Shown: positions 18,100-26,680, numbered from the stretch's first letter. The stretch: DNA of 64,000 nucleotides from Winslowiella toletana (GCF_032164335.1 NZ_CP134152.1:62001-126000), one strand, 5' to 3'. The notes: a model not told the origin generated them from the letters alone. Numbers and translations: made by a program.

Positions 18100-20031
18100 T
18101 CAGGCCGATTTTTTACCTGACAGCAGATCCAGAACTTCCTGAACGCTGGTGGTGGCAGCCAGCTTCTCAATCACGCTTTCATCGTCCAGCGCGTTGGTCA
18201 GACTGGTAATCACCTGAATGTGTTCATTATTACGCGCGGCGATACCGATAACCAGACGCGCAATATCGTCCTCTTCTTCGCCGAAACGCACGCCTTGTGG
18301 ATACTGACAGAACACCACGCCGGTTTTCAGCACGCGATCTTTCGCTTCAACAGTACCGTGCGGCACCGCAATCGACTCACCAAGATAAGTTGGGGTTAAT
18401 TTCTCACGGTCCAGCATCGCCTGTACATATTCCGGCTCAACATAACCGCCTTTTACCAACTGCTCACCGGCAAAGCGAATTGCCTGCTCTTTTTCTGTCG
18501 CCTGCAGACCGAGGAAAATATTACCTTCGCTCAGTTTGAACAGATGATCCTGACCTTCGTCGAAGCTGTCATTCAGCGTGCTCATCACTTTTTCACGATG
18601 GTCAGCGGAACGGTTGGCATCAACCAGACGCGTGGTCAAATCATTATACAGACCGCTGTCGAGGAAGTTGGTCAGAGAAATATGCTGCGCATGAGGCGCC
18701 TGGCGCATCGCTCGCTCAGTCAGGTCGCGGTGAGTAATCACCAGATCGACATCGCCCGGCAGGCTATTAATGGCGCTGTTGGACACTGAAATATTGCTCA
18801 GACCCGCATCGCTGACTTTCTTACGCAGTACACCGGCACCCATGGCGCTGGAACCCATACCGGCGTCGCAGGCAACGATGATTTTACGCACGTGGCTCAG
18901 GTCGCTGTTCAGACCATCCGCTGCGGTAACCGCGGCTCCGCTCTGGCCTTTAGACTGCGCTTTCATATCCTGCACGCGGCGTGCAGCCGCTTCGATATCG
19001 TCATCTTCTTTGATTTTGCTGGTTTTCAGCAGAATCGCGGAGACCACGAAAGAGACGGCAAAGGCTGCTGCAATCGCCGCGATGTTGGCGAAGTAGGCAC
19101 CTTTTGGCGTCATTGCGAGGATAGCCAGGATAGAGCCTGGTGAAGCCGGGGAAACCAGACCGCCGTTCAGCACGGTCAGGGTAAATACGCCGGTCATACC
19201 ACCGAGGATTACGGCGATGATCAGACGCGGGTTCATCAGCACATACGGGAAGTAAATCTCGTGAATACCGCCGAAGAAGTGAATGATAGCCGCACCGCCC
19301 GCAGACTGTTTGGCATTACCGCGACCAAAGAACATATACGCCATCAGTACGCCCAAACCTGGGCCTGGGTTAGCTTCGATCAGGAAGAAAATCGATTTAC
19401 CCGCTTCGCTGGCCTGCTGAATACCCAGTGGCGAGAAGATACCGTGGTTAATTGCATTGTTGAGGAACAGGATTTTCGCTGGCTCAACAAAGATGGAAGT
19501 CAGTGGCAGCAGATTGTTCTGCACCATCAGGTTTACACCTGCGGCGAGGATATGTGACAAGCCCTGAACCAGTGGACCGATTGCCAGAAACGCCAGAATT
19601 GCCAACAACATACCGATAATACCGGCAGAGAAGTTGTTAACCAGCATTTCAAAGCCACTTTTGATTTTGCCGTCAACCACGCGGTCAAAAGTTTTGATGA
19701 CCCAGCCGCCCAGCGGGCCGGCAATCATCGCGCCGAGGAACATTGGCATATCGGCACCGACAATCACACCCATGGTAGTGATCGCACCGACCACGCCACC
19801 GCGGTCTCCACCAACCAGACGCCCACCCGTATAACCGATCAGCAGCGGCAGCAGATAAGTAATCATTGGGGCAACCAGCTTGGCCAGGGTTTCGTTTGGC
19901 AACCAGCCGGTCGGAATAAACAGCGCAGTGATGATACCCCAGGCGATAAACGCCCCGATATTCGGCATCACCATATTGCTCAGAAAGCGACCAAAGCTCT
20001 GAACTTTGATCTTAATATCTGATGAGGACAT
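18100..20031 (-). CDS. mtlA: PTS mannitol transporter EIICBA
   Basis: 643 residues from ATG 20031 (MSSSDIKIKVQSFGRFLSN), with a GGGG ribosome site upstream. Domain order is IIC membrane part (1 to about 340, with GGIHEIYFPYVLMNPRL), IIB with phosphocysteine Cys388 in VACDAGMGSSAMG, and IIA with phosphohistidine His558 in ESIAVPHGTVEAK. Both phosphorylation sites are intact. It takes up and phosphorylates mannitol using HPr-P. First gene of mtlADR, with several CRP-like sites upstream. Confidence 0.98.
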   Translation of the reverse strand: MSSSDIKIKVQSFGRFLSNMVMPNIGAFIAWGIITALFIPTGWLPNETLAKLVAPMITYLLPLLIGYTGGRLVGGDRGGVVGAITTMGVIVGADMPMFLGAMIAGPLGGWVIKTFDRVVDGKIKSGFEMLVNNFSAGIIGMLLAILAFLAIGPLVQGLSHILAAGVNLMVQNNLLPLTSIFVEPAKILFLNNAINHGIFSPLGIQQASEAGKSIFFLIEANPGPGLGVLMAYMFFGRGNAKQSAGGAAIIHFFGGIHEIYFPYVLMNPRLIIAVILGGMTGVFTLTVLNGGLVSPASPGSILAILAMTPKGAYFANIAAIAAAFAVSFVVSAILLKTSKIKEDDDIEAAARRVQDMKAQSKGQSGAAVTAADGLNSDLSHVRKIIVACDAGMGSSAMGAGVLRKKVSDAGLSNISVSNSAINSLPGDVDLVITHRDLTERAMRQAPHAQHISLTNFLDSGLYNDLTTRLVDANRSADHREKVMSTLNDSFDEGQDHLFKLSEGNIFLGLQATEKEQAIRFAGEQLVKGGYVEPEYVQAMLDREKLTPTYLGESIAVPHGTVEAKDRVLKTGVVFCQYPQGVRFGEEEDDIARLVIGIAARNNEHIQVITSLTNALDDESVIEKLAATTSVQEVLDLLSGKKSA

Positions 20032-20493
20032 AAAACACACCCCTTATTGTTACGCGCTGATAAATAAGAGAGCGCGTTGATTTTTGTATGAGACATTCCG
20101 GCGGGGAGCCGACGACACCATTACTGTATGCAGGCGGACTCTAACACGCCAATATGACGCTGCGTAGTCAGGGGAAAAAATGTGATATTCATCACGCTAA
20201 GTGAGGGGGTTAAGAGGTATTTTTAGTGATGCAGATCACATAAATAAGCTGTAAAAAAAGGACGCTGATGAATAATTAGACTGAGATAGTGGATAAATGT
20301 GACTTGAATCACGAAAAGTTGCTGAGGGTTTGTGACTAAATTGTGACTGACATCACAATTTATTTTTAGCCTGAAATGCGTACCATCACACAATACCCTG
20401 CTGATAAATTTGCCAGCGAGAATAATGTAAGAAAGTTACGGCAATCCTTTTCCTTTATAAGAATAGAACTGCCGCATAATCAGAATTTACCGC
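20032..20493 (-). promoter_or_regulatory. mtlA regulatory region with four CRP-like sites
   Basis: Four near-consensus TGTGA-N6-TCACA dyads are visible: 20181-20196 (TGTGA/TCACG), 20225-20240 (AGTGA/TCACA), 20298-20313 (TGTGA/TCACG) and 20342-20357 (TGTGA/TCACA). An extra half-site lies at 20331. E. coli mtlA is also known for multiple CRP sites, so strong cAMP-CRP activation is expected. The rest of the region is AT-rich and holds no gene. Confidence 0.8.
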
Positions 20494-21210
20494 TTACTGA
20501 AAACCACCCTGAACGGCACTTTTCGCCTGCTCCAGCGCCGGTGTTTTCGACGACAAATTACTCATAATGGTATTGTACTGCGCGGCCTGCTCACGGGTGG
20601 CAAACTGCACGCCATTATTATTAAAGGTGACGCTGGTGCCCTGTTGCTGCAGGAAATCGCCAGCCTGTAACACGTCCTGGCTCAGCGACTGCAGTGCAGG
20701 TAATAAAGGAATCAGTGAATTAGCCGGCTGAGTGACCACTTTAGTAAAGACGCTGTCATAGACCGCTTTTAAATCTTCTGGCTGTTTCAGCGTGGCTTTA
20801 CTGCTGTCTGCCTGGCTTTTTGCACTCTGGATCTGTTGCGCCAGCACATTAAGCGAGCCACTGGCCTGTCGTAAGCTATTGCGGCGCGTCAGGTAATCCT
20901 GCGGTACGCGAATCGTCAGCAGCTCATCCACCACTGGTTTCAACCCGTTATCTACCGCTTTATTCACCTGCTGCGAGAAGCCATAAATAATGGCGTAATC
21001 ACTGGCGTAGTTACCCATTTTCTGTTTCTGATCTTCGCTTAACGCGGGCAGATGTTCGCCGCTGCGCATCACGGTGTTTTGTAGAAAATCGATAAAGGCT
21101 TTACGTTGATCCGGCTCTTTATCACCGCAGCCGGTCAGTTGAAAGACGATAAACAGTGCCGCCAGTGGCACCCATACGCGGGCCCAGACACGGGAGATTC
21201 CTGCCGCCAT
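20494..21210 (-). CDS. yiaF: DUF3053 lipoprotein YiaF
   Basis: 238 residues with a signal peptide and lipobox QLTGC near residue 28. The conserved block DQRKAFIDFLQNTVMRSGE and the helical repeats that follow match E. coli YiaF. Function is unknown; it is a predicted membrane-anchored lipoprotein in the envelope. Stand-alone gene upstream of the mtlA control region, in its conserved position. Confidence 0.93.
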   Translation of the reverse strand: MAAGISRVWARVWVPLAALFIVFQLTGCGDKEPDQRKAFIDFLQNTVMRSGEHLPALSEDQKQKMGNYASDYAIIYGFSQQVNKAVDNGLKPVVDELLTIRVPQDYLTRRNSLRQASGSLNVLAQQIQSAKSQADSSKATLKQPEDLKAVYDSVFTKVVTQPANSLIPLLPALQSLSQDVLQAGDFLQQQGTSVTFNNNGVQFATREQAAQYNTIMSNLSSKTPALEQAKSAVQGGFQ

Positions 21211-21493
21211 AAATAAACTCCTGTCTTTGAAAAGGGTTAACTACCTGATAACGCTTAGCAACATTTCGAGCCTCAAGGATAGTCTAATGTGCCTGCGCTG
21301 AATACCCTTACAATGGGCTTTCTACTGCGGCAGAATGCGGTTTTCCGCAAAAAAACAAATCAGAACGCATAAAATTTAAGGCTAATAAGAATCTGTGAGG
21401 ATGCTATGATTAAAGAGGAATAATTTATTTTTCTTTATCAGCTTTATTTATAATCTGGTAGCGTAATATCAAATAACTCATGGAATGAGTATT

Positions 21494-22033
21494 ATGACAT
21501 TAGTAAAAGGCCAGTCGCGACCACTTACCACAGGTGAAATATCATTAGCTCGATCAGTATTTTGTCATGGGATTGATTACAGTCGGGTAGAAATTCATCA
21601 TGGCAGTTACTTTCCGTTTGATCTGCAAAGTGAACAGGTGGCAATGGCACCGAACGGTAGTATTTACTTTATGACAGAGCTTTATAGAGATGACTTATTT
21701 CACGAGGATCCTCGTGGAAAACATCTTTTTATCCATGAAATGGCTCATGTCTGGCAATATCAAATGGGTATGAATGTCAGAATGCGTGGATTGGTTAGCG
21801 CAATAGTCTCATATAAGTATAGTTTACCACACTATAAAACTCTGCGTGATTATAGTCTGGAGCAACAAGCCTCGATTATTGCTGACTATTACTATATTAT
21901 GCAATTCGGTTTGAATGGTTTTGAACAGCGTAAAAATTTTATTGGAATTATTGGGCCTAATTTGATGCAGCTTTATGAAAGTACTCTGGTCTACTTTCTT
22001 GAAGATGCTAAAGAGGTTCGAAGTATACGATGA
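21494..22033 (+). CDS. Vgr-related putative zinc metallopeptidase
   Basis: About 179 residues from ATG 21494 (MTLVKGQSRPLTTGEI). An earlier in-frame ATG at 21485 lacks room for a ribosome site, while the duplicate copy keeps AAGGA correctly spaced for the second ATG. The motif HEMAHVWQYQ is a HExxH zinc site near residue 83, and further acidic/His candidates lie in LEQQASIIADYYY. Proteins of this type are commonly annotated as Rhs/Vgr-related and found near type VI secretion toxin genes. No signal peptide. It overlaps the following lipoprotein start by 4 bp, so the two form a pair, perhaps effector and immunity. No type VI structural gene is in the window. AT-rich compared with the neighbours. 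Confidence 0.7.
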   Translation: MTLVKGQSRPLTTGEISLARSVFCHGIDYSRVEIHHGSYFPFDLQSEQVAMAPNGSIYFMTELYRDDLFHEDPRGKHLFIHEMAHVWQYQMGMNVRMRGLVSAIVSYKYSLPHYKTLRDYSLEQQASIIADYYYIMQFGLNGFEQRKNFIGIIGPNLMQLYESTLVYFLEDAKEVRSIR

Positions 22034-22467
22034 AATACTATATTCGAACTTTATTTACGGTGTCAGCAACAGTATTATTAAGTTCTTGTCTTTTTCATCG
22101 TCAAATGTCCTGGTTGATGGAGGTTGAAATAGTTAATAATGCTCCTTGCTTTCTGATACCTGCAGACGTTAAAACACGTAATCATCACATGTCAAACAAT
22201 GGATTGATGATATCTAAATGGGTTGATGGAAGTTACCAAACGATATGGACGGCACAGATAATGGGCAGGAAGAACCACGTTTCTGTTATTCCTGGAAAGT
22301 GCTTAGTCAACGATTTTGATGACTGGCAGGAAGGGCAATATACAATTGATACCGGTATTTGGTTTGATAGTGAAACAGATCAGCGGCTTTATTATGCTGA
22401 ATTTTCCTTGATTCGCGACCCTCAAACACAGCAACTGAAACTAAGCGATCAGCGGCGGATAAAATAA
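22030..22467 (+). CDS. Small lipoprotein, putative immunity partner of the peptidase
   Basis: 145 residues. The signal peptide ends in lipobox VLLSSC (Cys20), so it is predicted to be periplasmic and lipid-anchored. The mature part is beta-rich with no recognised enzymatic motif; it ends in SLIRDPQTQQLKLSD, a tail also kept in the paralogue at 23207-23632. The ATGA overlap with the metallopeptidase gene indicates co-expression. Periplasmic lipoproteins paired with type VI-type toxins often act as immunity proteins; here that is inference from context. Confidence 0.7.
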   Translation: MKYYIRTLFTVSATVLLSSCLFHRQMSWLMEVEIVNNAPCFLIPADVKTRNHHMSNNGLMISKWVDGSYQTIWTAQIMGRKNHVSVIPGKCLVNDFDDWQEGQYTIDTGIWFDSETDQRLYYAEFSLIRDPQTQQLKLSDQRRIK

Positions 22468-22501
22468 TCTGCGGGGGCCAGCACTCACCCCCTTAACAGA
22501 T

Positions 22502-22968
22502 CTAAAACACCACTGCCTGTCCATCCTTACGACTTTCCGTCGCGGCAATATAGAATCCTTGTGGATCGCGCACGATCGCCTGCGCACCACCAAAATTATA
22601 ACTTTGCAGCGGATCTTCCAGCACGATCTTGTGGCCCATCGTGCGTAAAGTTGCCAGCGTATTGCGATCGATTGATGGCTCAACAATCACTTCACGGCCT
22701 GACACCACTCGCCAGCGCGGTGCATCAATCGCGGCCTGCGGATTTTGCTTATGAAGCATAATGCGCAGCACCAGTTGCAGATGACCCTGTGCCTGCATTG
22801 GCCCGCCCATTACGCCAAAAGACATTAATGGCTGCCCGTCACCGCCCAGCGCAAAGGCCGGAATAATGGTGGTAAATGCGCGCTTGTTGCCCGCCACCAC
22901 GTTGGGATGCTGCTTATCCAGCACAAAGTCTGCACCGCGATTTTGCAGGCTGATACCGGTTCCGGGTA
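22502..22968 (-). pseudogene. Duplicated 3' fragment of the gamma-glutamyltransferase gene
   Basis: This fragment copies the last ~155 codons of the ggt-like gene at 23680-25284. It is almost identical to it (two mismatches noticed) and ends abruptly at 22968, where the duplicated peptidase leader begins. It lacks the catalytic Thr, the N-terminal half and any start, so it is not functional. It carries the convergent GC-rich hairpin after the lipoprotein gene, as in the intact copy. Confidence 0.92.
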
Positions 22969-23103
22969 TCCAGAACGCATAAAATTTAAGGCTAATAAGA
23001 ATCTGTGAGGATGCTCTGATTAAAGAGGAATACTTTATTTTTCTTTATCAGCTTTATTTATAATCTGGTAGCGTAATATCAAATAACTCAAGGAATGAGT
23101 ATT

Positions 23104-23210
23104 ATGACTTCAGAAAAAGGCCAGTCGCGACCACGTACATACAGCAGCTTTATCAAAGTACATTGCTGTACTTTCTTGAAAATCCTAAAGACAGCAGGTG
23201 CATAAGATGA
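23104..23210 (+). pseudogene. Deleted copy of the Vgr-related metallopeptidase
   Basis: Keeps the leader, the start ATG and about ten codons (MTSEKGQSRPR), then jumps to a remnant of the last ~20 codons (QQLYQSTLLYFLENPK in another frame). The HExxH centre is lost. The TGA overlaps the ATG of the following lipoprotein as in the intact copy. A deletion of roughly 430 bp plus a frame change explains the sequence. The region now acts only as a leader for the lipoprotein gene. Confidence 0.85.
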
Positions 23211-23632
23211 AACTTATTTTTAGAACACTCCAATCATTAATAGTGATCTTACTATTAAGTGGGTGTTTTTACTTCCAACGGCCATGGTCTTATCCAATAA
23301 CAGTAAAACTTATAAATGCTTTTCCCTGTTTCACAATCCCTGGTGACCGTGCGATAAGGCAACATAATCTAATGCATAATGGCTTTATGTTGCAAAAAGT
23401 AGTTAATGGAAAATATGAATTAGTTTGGGCAACCCAAGGCAAACCTGATAATGTCAGCCTGCCTGTAAAGATCAATGAATGTCTGCTAGTGGAATTTGAT
23501 AACTGGCAGGCGGGAAAATATGCTCTTTCAACCGGAGTATGGTTCGATGATGGGATAGATAAAAGATATTATCGTGTTAAATTTTCCCTGATTCGCGACC
23601 CTCAAACACAGCAACTAAAACTAAGCGATTAA
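23207..23632 (+). CDS. Second small lipoprotein, orphan putative immunity protein
   Basis: 141 residues from ATG 23207; an upstream GTG at 23198 is less likely because ATG 23207 matches the paralogue's start. Lipobox LLLSGC. It shares size, the pattern of a Cys in the early mature part, WQAGKYALSTGVWFDD and the SLIRDPQTQQLKLSD tail with the lipoprotein at 22030-22467, but much of the middle is diverged. Its cognate peptidase gene has been deleted, so it may be kept to protect against neighbours that still carry a matching toxin. Confidence 0.68.
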   Translation: MKLIFRTLQSLIVILLLSGCFYFQRPWSYPITVKLINAFPCFTIPGDRAIRQHNLMHNGFMLQKVVNGKYELVWATQGKPDNVSLPVKINECLLVEFDNWQAGKYALSTGVWFDDGIDKRYYRVKFSLIRDPQTQQLKLSD

Positions 23633-23679
23633 CGGCGAGTAAAAATTTTAGGGGGCCAGCACTCACCCCCTTAACAGAT

Positions 23680-25284
23680 CTAAAACACCACTGCCTGTCC
23701 ATCCTTACGACTTTCCGTCGCGGCAATATAGAATCCTTGTGGATCGCGCACGATCGCCTGCGCACCACCAAAATTATAACTTTGCAGCGGATCTTCCAGC
23801 ACGATCTTGTGGCCCATCGCGCGTAAAGTTGCCAGCGTATTGCGATCGATTGATGGCTCAACAATCACTTCACGGCCTGACACCACTCGCCAGCGCGGTG
23901 CATCAATCGCGGCCTGCGGATTTTGCTTATGAAGCATAATGCGCAGCACCAGTTGCAGATGACCCTGTGCCTGCATTGGCCCGCCCATTACGCCAAAAGA
24001 CATTAATGGCTGCCCGTCACCGCCCAGCGCAAAGGCCGGAATAATGGTGGTAAATGCGCGCTTGTTGCCCGCCACCACGTTGGGATGCTGCTTATCCAGC
24101 ACAAAGCCTGCACCGCGATTTTGCAGGCTGATACCGGTTCCGGGTACTACCACGCCGGAGCCAAACCCCATGTAGTTCGACTGAATAAATGACACCATCA
24201 TGCCGTCGGCATCGGCAGTGGTGAGATAGACGGTGCCGCTTTGTGTTGGCGCACCGAAGGTAAAATCACCCGCTTTTTTTGCATCAATCAGCGCCGCACG
24301 GGTTTTTAAATATTCATCACTCAGCAAATGCCCGGCTGGAAATACCATATGATCTTCATCAGCGATATAGCGCTCCAGATCGACCAGCGCCAGTTTCATC
24401 GCTTCAATCGACAGGTGCAGCCATTCAGCGGAATCAGGTTGATAGCGGCCAATATCCCAGTGCTCAAGAATGCCGAGTGCAATCAGCGTCGCGATGCCCT
24501 GACCGTTAGGTGGCAGCTCATAAACTGAACCGTCAGCAAACGGACGTGACAGCAGCTCTACCCAATCAGCCTGATGGTTTTTCAGATCGTCGAGGCTCAG
24601 TGCAGCGTGATGCTCGCGGGCAAAAGCAGCGATCTTTTCCGCCAGTTCGCCACGATAGAAAGCCTCGCCGTTAGTCGCGGCGATTTTTTCCAGCGTGTCG
24701 GCCTGGTCAGGGTTGCGGAATAGCTCGCCAGCACGCGGCGCGCGCCCCAGTGGAGCGAAACAGTCGCTAAAGCCAGGCTGATCGCCCAGCTTATGATAGC
24801 CGCGCTGCCACAGTTCAGCGATCAGCGGCGAGACCGGAAAGCCGTGGCGCGCGTAGTCGATTGCCGGCTGGGCGAGGGTGGTCAGTGGCAAAGTAGCAAA
24901 CCGCTCTGCCAGTTCAACCCACGCAGAAACTGCGCCTGGTACGGTGACCGCATCCCAGCCCGTCTCTGGCATTGCTGCTAAATGGGCGAAATCCTCGTGT
25001 TTCCAGGCAGCAGGGGAGCGGCCAGAGGCGTTCAGTGCATGTAATTGCTTACCATCCCAGACAATGGCAAAGGCATCGCTGCCAATACCGTTGCCGGTCG
25101 GTTCAACCACGGTCAACGCAATGGCGGTAGCAATCGCCGCATCGACCGCGTTTCCGCCCTGTTGCAGCATACGCAGCCCCGCTTGTGCGGCCAGTGGCTG
25201 CGAGGTGGCCACTGCGTTATGTCCCATCATTGGCGCACGCCACGAGGGATATCCGACGTTAAAATCACTCTCTCCACTCATCAC
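23680..25284 (-). CDS. Gamma-glutamyltransferase family protein (YwrD-like)
   Basis: 534 residues of the Ntn-hydrolase GGT family. The autoprocessing/catalytic Thr is probably Thr351 in QSGTVYLTTAD. The N-terminal half has GGNAVDAAIATAIALTVVEP and GNGIGSDAF; the small-subunit half has SFIQSNYMGFGSGVVVPGTG and GGPMQAQGHLQ. No signal peptide is visible, unlike periplasmic E. coli Ggt, which fits the cytoplasmic YwrD-type branch. Substrates may be glutathione or other gamma-glutamyl compounds. Single-gene unit; its 3' end is duplicated downstream. Confidence 0.9.
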   Translation of the reverse strand: MMSGESDFNVGYPSWRAPMMGHNAVATSQPLAAQAGLRMLQQGGNAVDAAIATAIALTVVEPTGNGIGSDAFAIVWDGKQLHALNASGRSPAAWKHEDFAHLAAMPETGWDAVTVPGAVSAWVELAERFATLPLTTLAQPAIDYARHGFPVSPLIAELWQRGYHKLGDQPGFSDCFAPLGRAPRAGELFRNPDQADTLEKIAATNGEAFYRGELAEKIAAFAREHHAALSLDDLKNHQADWVELLSRPFADGSVYELPPNGQGIATLIALGILEHWDIGRYQPDSAEWLHLSIEAMKLALVDLERYIADEDHMVFPAGHLLSDEYLKTRAALIDAKKAGDFTFGAPTQSGTVYLTTADADGMMVSFIQSNYMGFGSGVVVPGTGISLQNRGAGFVLDKQHPNVVAGNKRAFTTIIPAFALGGDGQPLMSFGVMGGPMQAQGHLQLVLRIMLHKQNPQAAIDAPRWRVVSGREVIVEPSIDRNTLATLRAMGHKIVLEDPLQSYNFGGAQAIVRDPQGFYIAATESRKDGQAVVF

Positions 25285-25563
25285 TGTTCCTTAAGGATTA
25301 ATCGCTGCACAAATCGCTAACATTCGGTGCTACAACGACTTTTGTTAAATGAGACCAGAGCCTCATAAAGCAGGATTAAAATATAGTCAAAAAAGGGGGC
25401 GCAAAACTTTTTCCTTCAACTAATACTTACCGTTCTGGTGAATTTCTGTGCTGACCTGACGTCTTTTTCAGCTGCTGCTTGCCAGTCTTGAGCGCCACAG
25501 TTTTTTGGCACTCTTTCTCTGTTCTGGTCATGTCATTTCATTGCGAGTTGTAAGGAGTTCTCG

Positions 25564-25860
25564 ATGGAAAATAAAGATCCAATGTTTGAATTGTTGAGTA
25601 GCCTTGAACAAATTGTGTTGGCTCGTGGAGTGGTTAACGTTGCCCCTGCTTTGCAGGCCCAACCTGTTGTGATGCCAGAACCGCAGCGACTGCGAGAGAT
25701 TACCGGTATGCAGGTTGATGAATTTGCCCGGGTAATGGGCGTAAGTATCTCTTCAGTGAAAAGCTGGGAGGCGAAGCGCACCAGACCCTCAGGTTCGGCG
25801 CAGAAGCTGATGCAGTTGCTCCATTCGAATCCAACCCTTGGTCGACAATTGTTAGACTGA
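25564..25860 (+). CDS. nadS: NadS-like helix-turn-helix regulator
   Basis: 98 residues. The C-terminal part (MQVDEFARVMGVSISSVKSWEAKRTRPSG) is an XRE/HigA-type helix-turn-helix typical of NadS antitoxin-like proteins. AAGGAG ribosome site just upstream. NadS/HigA proteins usually follow a HigB-type toxin gene; none is seen on either side, so this is an orphan regulator, possibly acting on its own promoter or elsewhere. A terminator follows directly. Confidence 0.8.
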   Translation: MENKDPMFELLSSLEQIVLARGVVNVAPALQAQPVVMPEPQRLREITGMQVDEFARVMGVSISSVKSWEAKRTRPSGSAQKLMQLLHSNPTLGRQLLD

Positions 25861-25870
25861 GTTGATGTAA

Positions 25871-25899
25871 AAACCCGCCCACTGGCGGGTTTATTATTT
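25871..25899 (+). terminator. Terminator after nadS-like gene
   Basis: Stem AAACCCGCC / GGCGGGTTT (25871-25879 with 25884-25892) followed by a T-rich tail. Confidence 0.85.
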
Positions 25900-25990
25900 C
25901 TGCGGTGACAATGCGGGCAGATTAGATTTGGGTATTTTTCATTATTCGTCTTGTCGAAGCTGATTCTCGTTTATTTTTTACCTGCCACAC

Positions 25991-26041
25991 TGACCCCCCA
26001 AGTCACCCCCCAAGTCACCCCCCAAGTCACCCCCCAAGTCA
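25991..26041. repeat. 12-bp tandem repeat, C-rich
   Basis: Three full copies of AAGTCACCCCCC (26000-26035) plus partial copies at each end, in the gap between the nadS terminator and the convergent HD-hydrolase gene. The run of C on one strand could form unusual structure. It is not a CRISPR, as there are no spacers. Confidence 0.9.
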
Positions 26042-26098
26042 GAGTGCTTTGAAAGAACTGGCAGATAAGCTGTTCTGCTAACAAAAACCGCATCACCA

Positions 26099-26680
26099 CT
26101 AAACGTAGCGCGCCGCCTGTCGGGTAAACCAGTCAGCCGGAATATTGTACGGCGGCTCGCTCAGTTGCCTGATGCCTTGCTCAATAATCACCGAGGCTTG
26201 CTGCCACAACTCGCGATTACCCTCTTTAAGCAGATCAATCTGCACCCGCTTTTCCACCAGATAAATCCGTGCGAAGCTGGCATCGTAATGAATAATCGAG
26301 CGGGTGTTGTCGATGATGTCAGCCAGTTTAATGGTTTGCGCATCGGGGCTGGCTTCAGCCGTGTGGCGAAAATGCGCCGCTTTGCGCATCGCGCGGTTTT
26401 TCGCCTGTGGCTGTTCGCCATCGGTAAGCATTGCGACCAGCTTAGCCACCTCATCGCCAAAATGACTTTCAATATCATTCAGCGTGGTGGCGGTATCTTC
26501 AACTGTGTCATGTAACCATGCCGCCGTCAGCATCGCTTCGTCGTCCGTCACACTGCGTACCAGTTCCACCACCGCCGCCGGATGAACAATATACGGTTCG
26601 TCAGTATATTTACGCCGTTGTCCGGCCTCGGCATGCGCTTTTGTGGCGTAGCGCCGCGCCTTTTCTTCCAGAGTTTGCAT
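26099..26680 (-). CDS. Small HD-domain (p)ppGpp hydrolase-like protein
   Basis: 193 residues from ATG 26680 (MQTLEEKARRYATKAH), preceded by GGAGA. It is essentially a single HD domain of the RelA/SpoT hydrolase type: HPAAVVELV, then AAWLHDTVEDT (the HD pair), SHFGDEVAKLVAMLTDG, and IKLADIIDNTRSI matching the KxADxxxN block. No synthetase, TGS or ACT domain is present, so it resembles Mesh1-like small alarmone hydrolases. It would remove the 3'-pyrophosphate from (p)ppGpp or act on related nucleotides such as NADPH. Stand-alone gene. The exact substrate is inferred from fold only. Confidence 0.75.
   Translation of the reverse strand: MQTLEEKARRYATKAHAEAGQRRKYTDEPYIVHPAAVVELVRSVTDDEAMLTAAWLHDTVEDTATTLNDIESHFGDEVAKLVAMLTDGEQPQAKNRAMRKAAHFRHTAEASPDAQTIKLADIIDNTRSIIHYDASFARIYLVEKRVQIDLLKEGNRELWQQASVIIEQGIRQLSEPPYNIPADWFTRQAARYV

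Larger units (their letters stand above)
21361..24146. repeat. Imperfect tandem duplication of a peptidase-lipoprotein-ggt 3' unit
   Basis: The segment 21361-21524 (leader and first codons of the peptidase gene) recurs almost unchanged at 22971-23134. The ggt 3' part at 22502-22968 recurs at 23680-24146 with only two differences seen by eye. Between these matched ends, the second unit has lost most of the peptidase gene and carries a diverged lipoprotein gene. The junction is visible at 22968-22971, where ggt sequence switches to leader sequence. Confidence 0.88.

Noticed and set aside
22502-22924. Apparent 140-codon gene similar to gamma-glutamyltransferase
   Set aside because: It is the duplicated 3' end of ggt, without a catalytic Thr or real start.
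25991-26041. CRISPR-like repeat
   Set aside because: Units are contiguous 12-mers with no spacers and no cas genes.
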